A stretch of 64,000 bases of DNA, from NCBI RefSeq assembly GCF_018131105.1, contig NZ_JAFCJI010000005.1, positions 146,799 through 210,798 of the forward strand, in the 5' to 3' direction. The notes beneath the pieces are model-generated. The model saw nothing but the letters and a program-made list of their open reading frames with translations. It made no database searches and was not told where the DNA came from. Shown here in pieces: positions 25,798 to 34,350 of this stretch. The translations under genes were made by a program, and so were the position numbers. Every line of letters starts with the position of its first letter. Position 1 is the stretch's first letter. The stretch is from Bradyrhizobium manausense (GTDB lineage: Bacteria; Pseudomonadota; Alphaproteobacteria; Rhizobiales; Xanthobacteraceae).

Positions 25798-27015
25798 CTA
25801 AGAAGCCCCCGCCCTTCTTCCCGGCGCCGGTCCCACATATCTCGCCCGCGGCCGGATCAGCTTGCCGAACTGCAACTGCTCGCTCGCATGCGCGATCCAG
25901 CCGACGCTGCGGGCCATGGCGAACACCGCAAGCTCACTGCCGGCGGGCAGACGCAGCGCGTGCACGAGCACGGCGAGCACATAGTCGATGTTGACGAACT
26001 CGCCAGTCGCCTCCGCGATCCGCTCCGGGACCTCGCGGGTGAATTTGCGCGGCGCACCGGCGCGCGCCAGCGCGTTCAACAGCGACTGCGCACGGGGATC
26101 GCCGTGCTTGTAGACGCCGTGGCCAAAGCCCGGAAAGCGTTCGCCGAGCGCAACGCGCTCGCGCACCATCGGCTCGACGTCACGGTCGACCAGCGTCTTC
26201 ACGAGTTGCGAGGCCAGCACGCCGGCGCCGCCATGCTTCGGCCCCTTCAGCGCAGCGAGGCCGGCAATGACGGAGTCGTAAAGACTGAGCCCCGTCGAGG
26301 CCGCGCAACGCGCAGTGAAGGTCGAGGCGTTCAGTTCGTGATCGGCCAGCAGCACCAGCGCGCGACGGATGAGATCAGGCGCGTGCTTGTTGTCAGGCGC
26401 CCAGGCGCGCGCGATCTGCTGATGCAGCGGCTCCGGCGACGCCTCGGCATTGAGCATGGTCGCGACCAGCAGCCGGACGATGCGTCCGCCGACCATCGCC
26501 CGGCCATCGGGCGCGCGCGTGAAGGCGCGCGAATCTGCGCTCGTCGCCAGCGCGAGCACGGCGATGGCGCGGTCGATCGGCGCGGCGCGGCGCGCAGCGT
26601 CCGCAATCGCGCGCATCTCGTCGGAGATTTTCGGCTGATTGTCGGGCGCGAACGGATCGACGTCCGAGACGTCCCAGAGCAGCGTTGCGGTGTGCTCCAG
26701 CGTGTCGTTCTCGGCGAGATCGACGCAGTTGACGCCGCGATAGATCGCGCCCTCCTCGGTGATCGTCGAGATCTCCGTGTCCATGACCGGGAGGTCAGCA
26801 TCGAAGCTGCGCAGGCCGCGCGGCTCCGGCGAGGGGACCCGGCGTTCCTTGAGGGCGCGGACGTCCTCGGCACGGTAGCGGTTCTTGCGCGAGTCCGGCG
26901 TCGGCTCGGAGCGGATCAGGCCGCGGCTGACATAGGCGTAGAGCGTGGCCGGCGAGATCGCGAGTTCGGCCGCTGCTTCCCGGGCGGAGAGATAGAGGCC
27001 ATCATAATTTTTCAT
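25798..27015 (-). CDS. Citrate synthase-family protein with N-terminal helix-turn-helix
   Basis: 405 residues. Residues 1-55 form a MerR/excisionase-like DNA-binding HTH (LSAREAAAELAISPATLYAYVSRGLIRSE). The rest is citrate synthase: GPKHGGAG (first His), GFGHGVYKHGDPRA (second His) and VNIDYVLAVL (catalytic Asp). It is divergent from a second citrate synthase-like gene, with 82 bases between starts, which suggests that the HTH could act on the shared promoter. Whether the enzyme part is active is not known from sequence, though all three catalytic residues are present. Confidence 0.85.
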   Translation of the reverse strand: MKNYDGLYLSAREAAAELAISPATLYAYVSRGLIRSEPTPDSRKNRYRAEDVRALKERRVPSPEPRGLRSFDADLPVMDTEISTITEEGAIYRGVNCVDLAENDTLEHTATLLWDVSDVDPFAPDNQPKISDEMRAIADAARRAAPIDRAIAVLALATSADSRAFTRAPDGRAMVGGRIVRLLVATMLNAEASPEPLHQQIARAWAPDNKHAPDLIRRALVLLADHELNASTFTARCAASTGLSLYDSVIAGLAALKGPKHGGAGVLASQLVKTLVDRDVEPMVRERVALGERFPGFGHGVYKHGDPRAQSLLNALARAGAPRKFTREVPERIAEATGEFVNIDYVLAVLVHALRLPAGSELAVFAMARSVGWIAHASEQLQFGKLIRPRARYVGPAPGRRAGAS

Positions 27016-27097
27016 ATTGATTTATGTAATCAAGATTGATCAATCTGTCGAGAGGACCGATTTTCCCTTGGTGCACTGCAAAAGGGAGATTCGGGCC

Positions 27098-28192
27098 ATG
27101 AACATCCATCTTACGAAAAGCCAGATCGGGCTGGACGGCGTTCCCGCGGCCGAAACCGTGCTGAGCCATGTAGATGGCGAGCGCGGCGAGCTGATCATCG
27201 CCGGCGAGCACGTCGGTACCCTCGCCGCGAAGTCGAGCTTTGAGGGCGTCACCGCCCGGCTCTGGAATGGGGCCAGCAAGACCAACCTCACGGAAGCCAA
27301 TGTGCGGGCGAGTCTGGGCGCGGCGCGCGAGCGCGCTTTCGCGCGGCTCTCCGAACTGCTGCCGGCGACCCGGGGCATGGGCATCATCGACGGGTTTCGT
27401 GCCGCGGTCGCGGGCCTGCGCGCCGAGCACGGCCTCGAGCACGAAGCGACCATCGTCGGCGCGTTTCCGGTGATCGCAGGCGCGCTGGTGCGCCGTGCCA
27501 AGGGGCTCGAGCCGGTCGCGCCCGATCCGACCGTGAGCCACGCCGCCGATACGCTGCGCATGCTGCAGGGGCGCGCACCCGCCGCGCGCGAGGTCACCGC
27601 ATTGGACGCCTATCTCGTCACCGCCAGCGACCACGGCATGAACGCCTCGACCTTCACCGCGCGCGTGGTGGCCTCGACGCAGGCCGATCTGTTCGCAGCC
27701 GTTACCGCCGGCTATTGCGCGCTGACCGGTCCGCTGCATGGCGGCGCGCCGGAGCCCGTGCTGGAAATGCTCGATGCGATCGGCTCGCGCGAACGCATCC
27801 AGCCTTGGGTGGATGCGGCGCTTGCGCGCGGCGAGCGGATGATGGGCTTCGGCCATCGCGTCTATCGCGTGCGTGATCCGCGCGCCGACGTGCTCAAGAC
27901 CGCGGTCGAGGCGCTCGCGACCAACGGCACCGACCTGCCCTTTGCCGGCGAGGTCGAGGCCTATATTCGCGCAGCGCTACGCAAGAAGAACCCGGAGCGG
28001 CCGCTGGAGACCAATGTCGAGTTCTTCACCGCGATCCTGCTCGACTCGCTGACAATTCCAAGACAGGCGTTCACGCCGATCTTCGCGGTGGCACGTGCCG
28101 CCGGATGGACCGCACATGCACGCGAGCAGCAGCGGACGGGACGGTTGATCCGGCCGAGTTCGTCCTATGTGGGGGCGATGCCGGAGGCGTGA
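27098..28192 (+). CDS. Citrate/2-methylcitrate synthase-family protein
   Basis: 364 residues. Catalytic positions are GPLHGGAPEP (His), GFGHRVYRVRDPRA (His) and NVEFFTAILLDSL, where the usual Asp (NVDFYS) is Glu. It has a reduced N-terminus compared with the TCA-cycle enzyme and no HTH. ATG at 27098 has AAAGGGAG upstream; the open frame reaches 27017, which would overlap the divergent promoter. It probably acts with, or is controlled by, the divergent HTH-citrate synthase protein; the preferred acyl-CoA is unknown. Confidence 0.85.
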   Translation: MNIHLTKSQIGLDGVPAAETVLSHVDGERGELIIAGEHVGTLAAKSSFEGVTARLWNGASKTNLTEANVRASLGAARERAFARLSELLPATRGMGIIDGFRAAVAGLRAEHGLEHEATIVGAFPVIAGALVRRAKGLEPVAPDPTVSHAADTLRMLQGRAPAAREVTALDAYLVTASDHGMNASTFTARVVASTQADLFAAVTAGYCALTGPLHGGAPEPVLEMLDAIGSRERIQPWVDAALARGERMMGFGHRVYRVRDPRADVLKTAVEALATNGTDLPFAGEVEAYIRAALRKKNPERPLETNVEFFTAILLDSLTIPRQAFTPIFAVARAAGWTAHAREQQRTGRLIRPSSSYVGAMPEA

Positions 28193-28236
28193 CAAAGTAG
28201 CTCGGTAAAACACGACAGCGGAGCCAATACTCCACT

Positions 28237-28377
28237 GTCGTCCCGGCGCAGGCCGGGACCCATACCGCGCGATCTATCGATAAGGGATGGTGACAGTACC
28301 GCGGGAAGACTCTTCACTACGAATCTTCGCCAAACTGCTCCCTGGGGTTATGGGTCCAGGCCTGCGCCGGGACGACA
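28237..28377. repeat. Dispersed ~150-bp structured repeat, copy 5
   Basis: Left arm GTCGTCCCGGCGCAGGCCGG, right arm CCTGCGCCGGGACGACA. Internal modules GGGACCCATACCGCGCG and CTTCGCCAAACTGCTCCC then TGGGGTTATGGGTCCAGG. It fills the spacer between the citrate synthase and DnaJ-like genes. Confidence 0.8.
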
Positions 28378-28399
28378 CCAGAGAATACTGCGCGAGGCG

Positions 28400-29038
28400 T
28401 TACGCCTCCCGCACCACCGTCTTCAGATAATTATACGCCTTGATGATCTCGATCAGGCGATCCTCGGTGGAGCGGTCGCCGCCATTGGCGTCGGGGTGGT
28501 GCTGCTTCACCAGCGCCTTGTACTTGCTCTTGACGTCGGCGAGCGTGGCACTCGGACCGAGGCCCATCACCTGAAGCGCCTTGCGCTCGGCGTTCATCAC
28601 CTTGCGCGTTTCGACCTTGGGCTGGGCGGACTCCGGACCCTTCCGCCAGCCGGTGCGGCCGTTGAGCTCCTGGAACATGCTGAAGGGATCGAAGGCTCCG
28701 TCGATCTCGGCTTCCGCGCCTTTCTTGACGCCGCCATTGGCGCCCATCTTCCAGGTCGGACGGTGACCGGTCAGCGCATCCTTCTGATAGCGCGCGACGG
28801 CGTCGGCATTCATGCCGGAGAAGAAATTGTAGTTCTGGTTGTACTCGCGCACGTGGTCCAGGCAGAAGTGCCAGTACTCGCGCTGGTTATCGCGGCCCTT
28901 GGGTGCGCGATGCGCGCCCTTGTTCTGACACCCGGTCCATTCGCAGGCGACCACAGTGTCGCGCGGCTTCACCTCGGGCTGCTTGCCCCGCGGCTTGACC
29001 CGGATGGAGTCGAAGAACTTTGATGAATCGATCGGCAT
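28400..29038 (-). CDS. DnaJ-domain protein (J domain at C-terminus)
   Basis: 212 residues. The J domain occupies the last ~60 residues (ALQVMGLGPSATLADVKSKY, then VKQHHPDANGG with the HPD motif and IEIIKAYNYLK). The N-terminal part contains a Cys/His-rich stretch (CEWTGCQNKGAHRAPKGRDN, WHFCLDHVREYNQNYNFF) that may bind metal. This layout is a conserved alphaproteobacterial co-chaperone of unknown client. It is divergent from bolA, with about 95 bases between. Confidence 0.88.
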   Translation of the reverse strand: MPIDSSKFFDSIRVKPRGKQPEVKPRDTVVACEWTGCQNKGAHRAPKGRDNQREYWHFCLDHVREYNQNYNFFSGMNADAVARYQKDALTGHRPTWKMGANGGVKKGAEAEIDGAFDPFSMFQELNGRTGWRKGPESAQPKVETRKVMNAERKALQVMGLGPSATLADVKSKYKALVKQHHPDANGGDRSTEDRLIEIIKAYNYLKTVVREA

Positions 29039-29134
29039 GGCTGACTTTGACTACGCAATGCAAAAACCTTCAAGTCTTGACATTGCAATTAGGACGAGAC
29101 CCCGGCAATTGACGGAGAGCGATCGCGCGCTTTA

Positions 29135-29413
29135 ATGGCAAACATGGCTACCAAAGATACTATCAGCAACAAGTTGCAGGAAGCTTTCACACCGGAAAGC
29201 CTCGAGGTCGTCGACGAGTCACATTTGCATGAGGGCCATTCCGGCCATCGGCCGAGCGGCGAGACGCACTTCCGCGTTTATATCGTGTCTCAGGCCTTCA
29301 AAGGGAAGAGCCGGGTTGACCGTCACCGCATGATAAATGCGGCTCTGGCCGCGGAACTCTCCGGCAGCGTGCACGCGCTGGCAATCCACGCGCAGGCGCC
29401 GGGGGAAGGCTGA
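29135..29413 (+). CDS. bolA: BolA family protein
   Basis: 92 residues with the BolA signature: HEGHSGHRPSGETHFRVYIV, the loop His residues that coordinate a 2Fe-2S cluster with monothiol glutaredoxin, and FKGKSRVDRHRMINAAL. ATG at 29135 or at 29144 may be used. BolA acts in iron-sulfur trafficking and stress morphology. Adjacent to the DnaJ-like gene as in many Rhizobiales. Confidence 0.9.
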   Translation: MANMATKDTISNKLQEAFTPESLEVVDESHLHEGHSGHRPSGETHFRVYIVSQAFKGKSRVDRHRMINAALAAELSGSVHALAIHAQAPGEG

Positions 29414-29458
29414 CTTCGCTTACCCTCCCGTTGAGGGTCCAGCACCTCATCAAGGATG

Positions 29459-29585
29459 GTCGTCATGCCCGGGCTTGTCCCGGGCATCCACGTTCTTCGT
29501 TCGAAACAGTAAGACGTGGATGGCCGGGTCATAGGCGAGCGGAAGCGACGCCGTCCTTCGGACGGCTATGCCCGGCCATGACGAT
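29459..29585. repeat. Intergenic palindromic repeat pair
   Basis: A short palindrome at 29464-29488 (CATGCCCGGG / CCCGGGCATC) is followed by ACGTTCTTCG, GACGTGGATGGCCGGGTCAT and the closing ATGCCCGGCCATGACGA. The two halves pair imperfectly. A common rhizobial repeat type, filling the spacer after bolA. Confidence 0.6.
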
Positions 29586-29615
29586 GTGGAGGCGAAAGTG
29601 CCATCAACCGCCGCG

Positions 29616-30920
29616 TCAAAACGACGTCCCGGCCCGTCTCGGCTTCGCCTCTTCCAGCTCCGCATCGCGCGGGACCGGTGAAATACGGAGCGCGGTGATG
29701 CGGTTGCGCTCGCGGCGGAGCACGCGGAAGCGGAAGCCGTGGAAGGTGAAGCTCTGGCCGCGGTCGGGGATCGAGCGCGCCTCGTGAATGACGAGGCCGG
29801 CAACCGTGGTTGCCTCTCCATCAGGCAGGCGCCAGTCCATGGCGCGGTTGAGGTCACGGATCGGCACCGAGCCATCGACCACGACGGAGCCATCCGGCTG
29901 GGCGCGCACGCCGGCGACCACCACGTCGTGCTCGTCGGAGATGTCACCGACGATCTCTTCCAGAATGTCTTCCAGCGTCACAAGGCCTTCAACTTCGCCG
30001 TACTCGTCGACGACGAGCGCGAAATGGGTCTTTCGGCGGCGGAATGCCTTGAGCTGCTCGGACACCGGCCGCATCTCCGGCACGAACCACGGCGGCAGCG
30101 CGATGGTGGAGACATCGATACGCGAGGTGTCGCCGTCGGAAGCGCGGATCGCGCGCAAGAGGTCCTTGGCGTGGAGCACGCCAATGATGTTTTCCGGCTT
30201 CTCGCGCCAGAGCGGAATGCGGGTGTATTCGGTCGCCAGCACTTCGCGCACCAGATCCTCCGCCGGCAGATCGGCGTTGATCAACATCATCTCGGTGCGA
30301 TGAATCATGACGTCGGAGACCTGCAGCTCGCGCAGATCCAGCAGGCCACCGAGCATGTCGCGGTCCTGCTTCTCGACCTTGCCCTCATGGTGCAGCAGGT
30401 CGACCGCGCCGCGCAGGCGTTCGGTCGGCGACAGGATCGCCTGGTGCTCCCCGGCGAGGCCGAACAAGCGCATCAACAGCCGCACGATGACTTCCACCAC
30501 CCGCAGCAGCGGCCCCAGCACATACATCGTCAGCCGCATCGGGCGCGCGACCGCGAGCGCCATGCGATCCGGCGCGTTGATGGCGATGGTCTTGGGCAGA
30601 ACTTCCGCGAAGATCACGACCAGCGCGGTCATGACGCCAGTGGCGTAGAGCACGCCGACATCGCCGAACCAGGCCGTGAAGATGCTGGTAGCCAGTGCCG
30701 AGGCGCTGATATTGGCGATGTTGTTGCCGAGCAGCAGCGCGCCGATCAGGCGCTCGCGCATGTCGAGCAGTTGCGAGACCACGTCGGCATCGCGATTACC
30801 CTGCTTGGATAGCCGCAGCATGCTGGCGCGCGAGGCGCCGGTCAGCGCTGTCTCGCTCGCGGCGAAGAAGCCCGAGACCAGCAGGCAGACGATGACGATG
30901 GTGAAGCCGAGCCAGTCCAT
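29616..30920 (-). CDS. CNNM/CorC-HlyC membrane protein with CBS pair
   Basis: 434 residues. The N-terminal DUF21/CNNM membrane domain (about 1-185) has the conserved FFAASETALTGAS and LPKTIAINAPDRMA; two CBS domains lie at about 205-330 and a CorC_HlyC domain at 345-425 (RAMDWRLPDGEATTVAGLVI). Such proteins are linked to Mg2+/Co2+ efflux; the older name hemolysin is misleading. It lies upstream of bolA, convergent, and downstream of aroB on the same strand. Confidence 0.9.
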   Translation of the reverse strand: MDWLGFTIVIVCLLVSGFFAASETALTGASRASMLRLSKQGNRDADVVSQLLDMRERLIGALLLGNNIANISASALATSIFTAWFGDVGVLYATGVMTALVVIFAEVLPKTIAINAPDRMALAVARPMRLTMYVLGPLLRVVEVIVRLLMRLFGLAGEHQAILSPTERLRGAVDLLHHEGKVEKQDRDMLGGLLDLRELQVSDVMIHRTEMMLINADLPAEDLVREVLATEYTRIPLWREKPENIIGVLHAKDLLRAIRASDGDTSRIDVSTIALPPWFVPEMRPVSEQLKAFRRRKTHFALVVDEYGEVEGLVTLEDILEEIVGDISDEHDVVVAGVRAQPDGSVVVDGSVPIRDLNRAMDWRLPDGEATTVAGLVIHEARSIPDRGQSFTFHGFRFRVLRRERNRITALRISPVPRDAELEEAKPRRAGTSF

Positions 30921-30941
30921 GCACCACTCGAATTTCTTGCC

Positions 30942-30992
30942 TTGACGCGTGTTCTTTACGCGAACCGATACCCACTTCGCCTGGAAACGCTC
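30942..30992. repeat. Dispersed 50-bp intergenic repeat, copy 1
   Basis: Begins TTGACGCGTGTTCTTTACGC, then GAACCGATACCCACTTCGCC and ends GGAAACGCTC. A close copy stands at 41843-41893. This element is widespread in Bradyrhizobium and relatives, downstream of many genes. Confidence 0.75.
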
Positions 30993-31001
30993 TCTAGCGC
31001 A

Positions 31002-32150
31002 TCAGGCCTTCTGCGCGAGCTTCTCTTTGAGGAAGTCGCGCACCGGGGTCGGCTCAACGTCCTTTGCGATGACCGCGCGGCCCACCGCCTCGAGCAGGAT
31101 GAAGGTGAGCTTGCCGCGCTTGACCTTCTTGTCCTGCGCCATCAGCGCCATCAGCGCGTCGGCATCGGCGAGGCCTTCCTGCGCGAAGCCCGCGATGTCC
31201 TGCAGGCGCGTCGGAAGGCCGGCTTCGATCAGATGACGCTCGACGCGGACCGCCTCGAGCTCACCGATCATGCCGAGTCTGGCCGAGAACTGCGCCGCCA
31301 GCGTCATGCCGATGGCAACGCCTTCGCCGTGGAACAGACGGTCGGAGAAGCCGGTCGCGGCTTCCAGCGCGTGTCCAAAGGTGTGGCCGAGATTGAGCAG
31401 CGCCCGCTCGCCGGTCTCGCGCTCGTCGCGCGAGACGACGCCGGCCTTGGCGCGGCAGGAGGTCGCGATCGCATGTTCGCGGGCAGAGCCGCCCTGGAAG
31501 ATGTCCGCGTGGTTCTTCTCCAGCCAGGTGAAGAAGGCCTCGTCGCCGAGCACGCCGTATTTGGCGACCTCGGCATAGCCGGCGCGGAATTGCCGCGGCG
31601 ACAGCGTGTCGAGCACAGCGGTGTCGGCGACGACAAGCACCGGCTGGTGGAAGGCACCGAGCAAATTCTTGCCCTGCGGCGAGTTGATGCCGGTCTTGCC
31701 GCCAACGGAGGAATCGACCTGCGCCAGCAGCGATGTCGGTACCTGCACGAAATCGACACCGCGACGCAGGATCGCGGCCGCAAAGCCGGCGAGATCGCCG
31801 ACCACGCCGCCGCCGAGCGCGATGACGAGATCGTTGCGCTCGATCCTGGCCGCGATCAGGGCTTCGCTGACTTTTTCCAGCCCCGCATAAGTCTTGGAGA
31901 TCTCGCCTTCCTCGACGACGACACGCGAGGTCGGAATGCCGGCGGCCGCGAGCGAGGCTTCCGTCGGCTCGAGCCAGTATCTTGCAACGGTGCGATCGGT
32001 GACGATGGCGGTGCGCACGCCGGGGCGCAATGCGGCAACGCGTTCGCCGAGCGACGACAGCACGCCGCGGCCGATGACGATGTCATAGGCGCGATTCTCC
32101 AGCGCGACGCCGACGTTGACGGGATCGGAATGTTTCAGAGGCGCAGTCAT
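31002..32150 (-). CDS. aroB: 3-dehydroquinate synthase
   Basis: 382 residues, second enzyme of the shikimate pathway, NAD- and metal-dependent. Family motifs are ALGGGVVGDLAGFAAAIL, VPTSLLAQVDSSVGGKTGIN (substrate and NAD binding), and the metal-ligand segments around LNLGHTFGHALE and FHGEGVAIGM. The ATG overlaps the aroK stop by 4 bases, the usual aroK-aroB operon. Confidence 0.96.
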   Translation of the reverse strand: MTAPLKHSDPVNVGVALENRAYDIVIGRGVLSSLGERVAALRPGVRTAIVTDRTVARYWLEPTEASLAAAGIPTSRVVVEEGEISKTYAGLEKVSEALIAARIERNDLVIALGGGVVGDLAGFAAAILRRGVDFVQVPTSLLAQVDSSVGGKTGINSPQGKNLLGAFHQPVLVVADTAVLDTLSPRQFRAGYAEVAKYGVLGDEAFFTWLEKNHADIFQGGSAREHAIATSCRAKAGVVSRDERETGERALLNLGHTFGHALEAATGFSDRLFHGEGVAIGMTLAAQFSARLGMIGELEAVRVERHLIEAGLPTRLQDIAGFAQEGLADADALMALMAQDKKVKRGKLTFILLEAVGRAVIAKDVEPTPVRDFLKEKLAQKA

Positions 32151-32773
32151 CGAACGGCACTCGCGACGTCGGCAGGAGATTGTGTGGCCGGCTCGCCGCA
32201 GAGATGCGCGTGCAACGTCTCGAGGGTCTCATCGACAATTCTGTCGTGCGGCACGTCGCGCGAGGCGATGGTGAGGTCGGCATGGCTGTAGACCGGCTCG
32301 CGCTCGGTGAGCAGGCGCGTCACGGTGCCCTCGGGGTCGGCCGTCTGGAGCAGCGGACGGTCGGCGCGGCGGCGCACGCGGCGCATGATGACGTCGTGGT
32401 CGGCCTTGAGCCAGATCGAGATCGCCTTGGCCGCGATGCGGCTGCGCGTCTCCTCGCGCATGAAGGCGCCGCCGCCGGTCGCCAGCACCAACGGCCCGCC
32501 GTCGAGCAGGCGCGCGATCACCCGCGCCTCGCCGTCGCGGAAATGCGGCTCGCCATGGCGCTCGAAGATCTCCGGTATGGTCATGCCGGCCGCCGCCTCG
32601 ATCTCGGTGTCGGCATCGACGAACGGCAGCTTGAGCCTGACAGCCATGCGGCGACCGATGGTGGACTTGCCGACGCCCATCATGCCGACCAGCACGACCG
32701 AACGCGTGCCCAGGGCCGACAGGATGTCGGCCTCCGGGTTCGCTTGTGCTGGCATCTCGGCGTCAGACATCAT
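32147..32773 (-). CDS. aroK: Shikimate kinase
   Basis: About 208 residues. P-loop LVGMMGVGKSTIGRRMA, shikimate-binding DADTEIEAAAGMTIPEIF (with the conserved DxD-like and Arg) and the GGGAF motif VLATGGGAFM. ATG at 32773 or 32770 is chosen; a longer open frame to 32869 lacks conservation. First gene of the aroK-aroB operon. Diverges from the small membrane protein gene and xerD. Confidence 0.94.
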   Translation of the reverse strand: MMSDAEMPAQANPEADILSALGTRSVVLVGMMGVGKSTIGRRMAVRLKLPFVDADTEIEAAAGMTIPEIFERHGEPHFRDGEARVIARLLDGGPLVLATGGGAFMREETRSRIAAKAISIWLKADHDVIMRRVRRRADRPLLQTADPEGTVTRLLTEREPVYSHADLTIASRDVPHDRIVDETLETLHAHLCGEPATQSPADVASAVR

Positions 32774-32940
32774 TTTGCTCGATTGGATCTCGCTCAAACT
32801 GCCGCCAGGGGCGGCATCCCGGCCACCTATACGACCCCCTCGGGGCCCTCGCCAGAGGACTCTTGCCACGAAACGGCGAACATGTTGGATGATTTCATTG
32901 ATTAATTTGCAAACCTGAGACCTCGTCGAGACCTTGCCCG

Positions 32941-33087
32941 ATGCCCAGCCTGTTCCGCTTCCTGACGGTCGTCGCCGTGATTGCCGGCATCGTCTATGGC
33001 GCGGTGTTCGCGCTGGCCAACTTCGTCAATCCGAAGCCGCGAGAAATGACGGTGACGATCCCGCCGGATAAATTTCTCAAGAAATAG
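32941..33087 (+). CDS. 48-residue single-pass membrane protein
   Basis: A short open frame of 48 codons with one transmembrane helix (FLTVVAVIAGIVYGAVFALA) followed by NPKPREMTVTIPPDKFLKK. The codon pattern and position between aroK and xerD suggest a real small gene; similar short proteins occur at this place in Bradyrhizobium-like genomes, sometimes misnamed histidine kinase. Function unknown. It ends 17 bases before xerD, so the two may be co-transcribed. Confidence 0.7.
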   Translation: MPSLFRFLTVVAVIAGIVYGAVFALANFVNPKPREMTVTIPPDKFLKK

Positions 33088-33104
33088 GAGCTAGCCTCCG
33101 GGGC

Positions 33105-34073
33105 ATGCGCAAATCCTCCGCCAGCAAGCCCTCCGACGCCAAGCTTACCGGCCTGTTCCTCGACATGCTCGCGGCGGAACAGGGTGCCGGGCCCAATACG
33201 CTCGACGCCTATCGCCGCGACCTCACCGATTTCTCGGAGTTTCTCGGCCGCGCCGGCCACGGCTTTGTTGACGCCGAAACGCAAGTCCTGCGCGACTATC
33301 TCGGTGATCTCGATGCGCGCGGCTTCAAATCCTCCAGCGTCGCGCGGCGGCTCTCGGCAATGCGGCACCTGTTCCGCTTCCTCTTGAACGAGCGCATCAG
33401 AGCCGAAGATCCCGCAGCGATCCTGTCGGGCCCCAAGCGCGGCCGCGGCCTGCCCAAGGTGCTGTCGATTTCAGATGTCGACCGCATGCTTCGCCGTGCC
33501 AAGGAAATGAGTGAAGCGGCGGACGCCTCGCCGTCGCAGCGGCTGCGCGCTTTGCGGCTCTATTGCCTGCTCGAAGTGCTCTACGCCACGGGCCTGCGTG
33601 TCTCCGAACTGGTGTCGCTGCCGCGCTCGGCGGCGAAGCGCGACGCCCGCATGATCGTGGTGCGCGGCAAGGGCGACAAGGAACGCCTGGTGCCGCTGAA
33701 CGAAGCTTCGCGGCAGGCGATGGCGGATTATCTCGCGGCGACAGAAGCGGCGAAGGGCGAGAAGAAGGGCAGCGTCGCCACAGCGAAATGGCTGTTTCCT
33801 TCCTTCGGCGAGAGCGGGCACCTGACGCGGCAACACTTTGGCCGCGACCTCAAGGAGCTCGCGGTCGCCTCGGGGCTTCAGGCGCGCCTGGTCTCCCCGC
33901 ACGTGCTGCGGCACGCGTTCGCCAGCCACCTCCTGCACAACGGCGCGGATTTGCGCATCGTGCAGACCCTGCTCGGCCATACTGACATTTCGACCACCCA
34001 GATCTACACCCATGTGGTCGAGGAGCGATTGAAGAGCCTGGTGCGGGACCTGCACCCGCTGGCGGAGAAGTAA
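33105..34073 (+). CDS. xerD: Site-specific tyrosine recombinase XerD
   Basis: 322 residues. N-terminal SAM-like core-binding domain (about 12-105) and catalytic domain with R165 (YATGLRVSEL), K189 (GKGDKER), H266xxR269 (HVLRHAF), H292 (LLGHTDIS) and the nucleophile Y301 (IYTHV). Length and motifs match chromosomal XerD, which resolves chromosome dimers at dif with XerC. Followed after about 280 bases by accA. Confidence 0.92.
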   Translation: MRKSSASKPSDAKLTGLFLDMLAAEQGAGPNTLDAYRRDLTDFSEFLGRAGHGFVDAETQVLRDYLGDLDARGFKSSSVARRLSAMRHLFRFLLNERIRAEDPAAILSGPKRGRGLPKVLSISDVDRMLRRAKEMSEAADASPSQRLRALRLYCLLEVLYATGLRVSELVSLPRSAAKRDARMIVVRGKGDKERLVPLNEASRQAMADYLAATEAAKGEKKGSVATAKWLFPSFGESGHLTRQHFGRDLKELAVASGLQARLVSPHVLRHAFASHLLHNGADLRIVQTLLGHTDISTTQIYTHVVEERLKSLVRDLHPLAEK

Positions 34074-34350
34074 GCAGGTCTCGTGCCCCGGGCACATGCC
34101 GCTTGCGGTCCCGGCTCTGCGCAGCAGCGCTATAGAAGCGCTGCAGCGCGTCCGGGACACGAGATCCCAACCGGGAAGACAACCGAAACCGCCTTGACTT
34201 CGGCCACATCTCCGCAGAAAGAGCCGTGGCCCTGTCAGTGATTTGGCGCGCTCCCGGGAGCGCACAGGTCAACCCATTGAAGAAGCTACACTTCTTGACG
34301 AGAAGCCAACCTCGCTTCGCCTCTCCGCCCCGTCCCCCTATATTGAGTTG

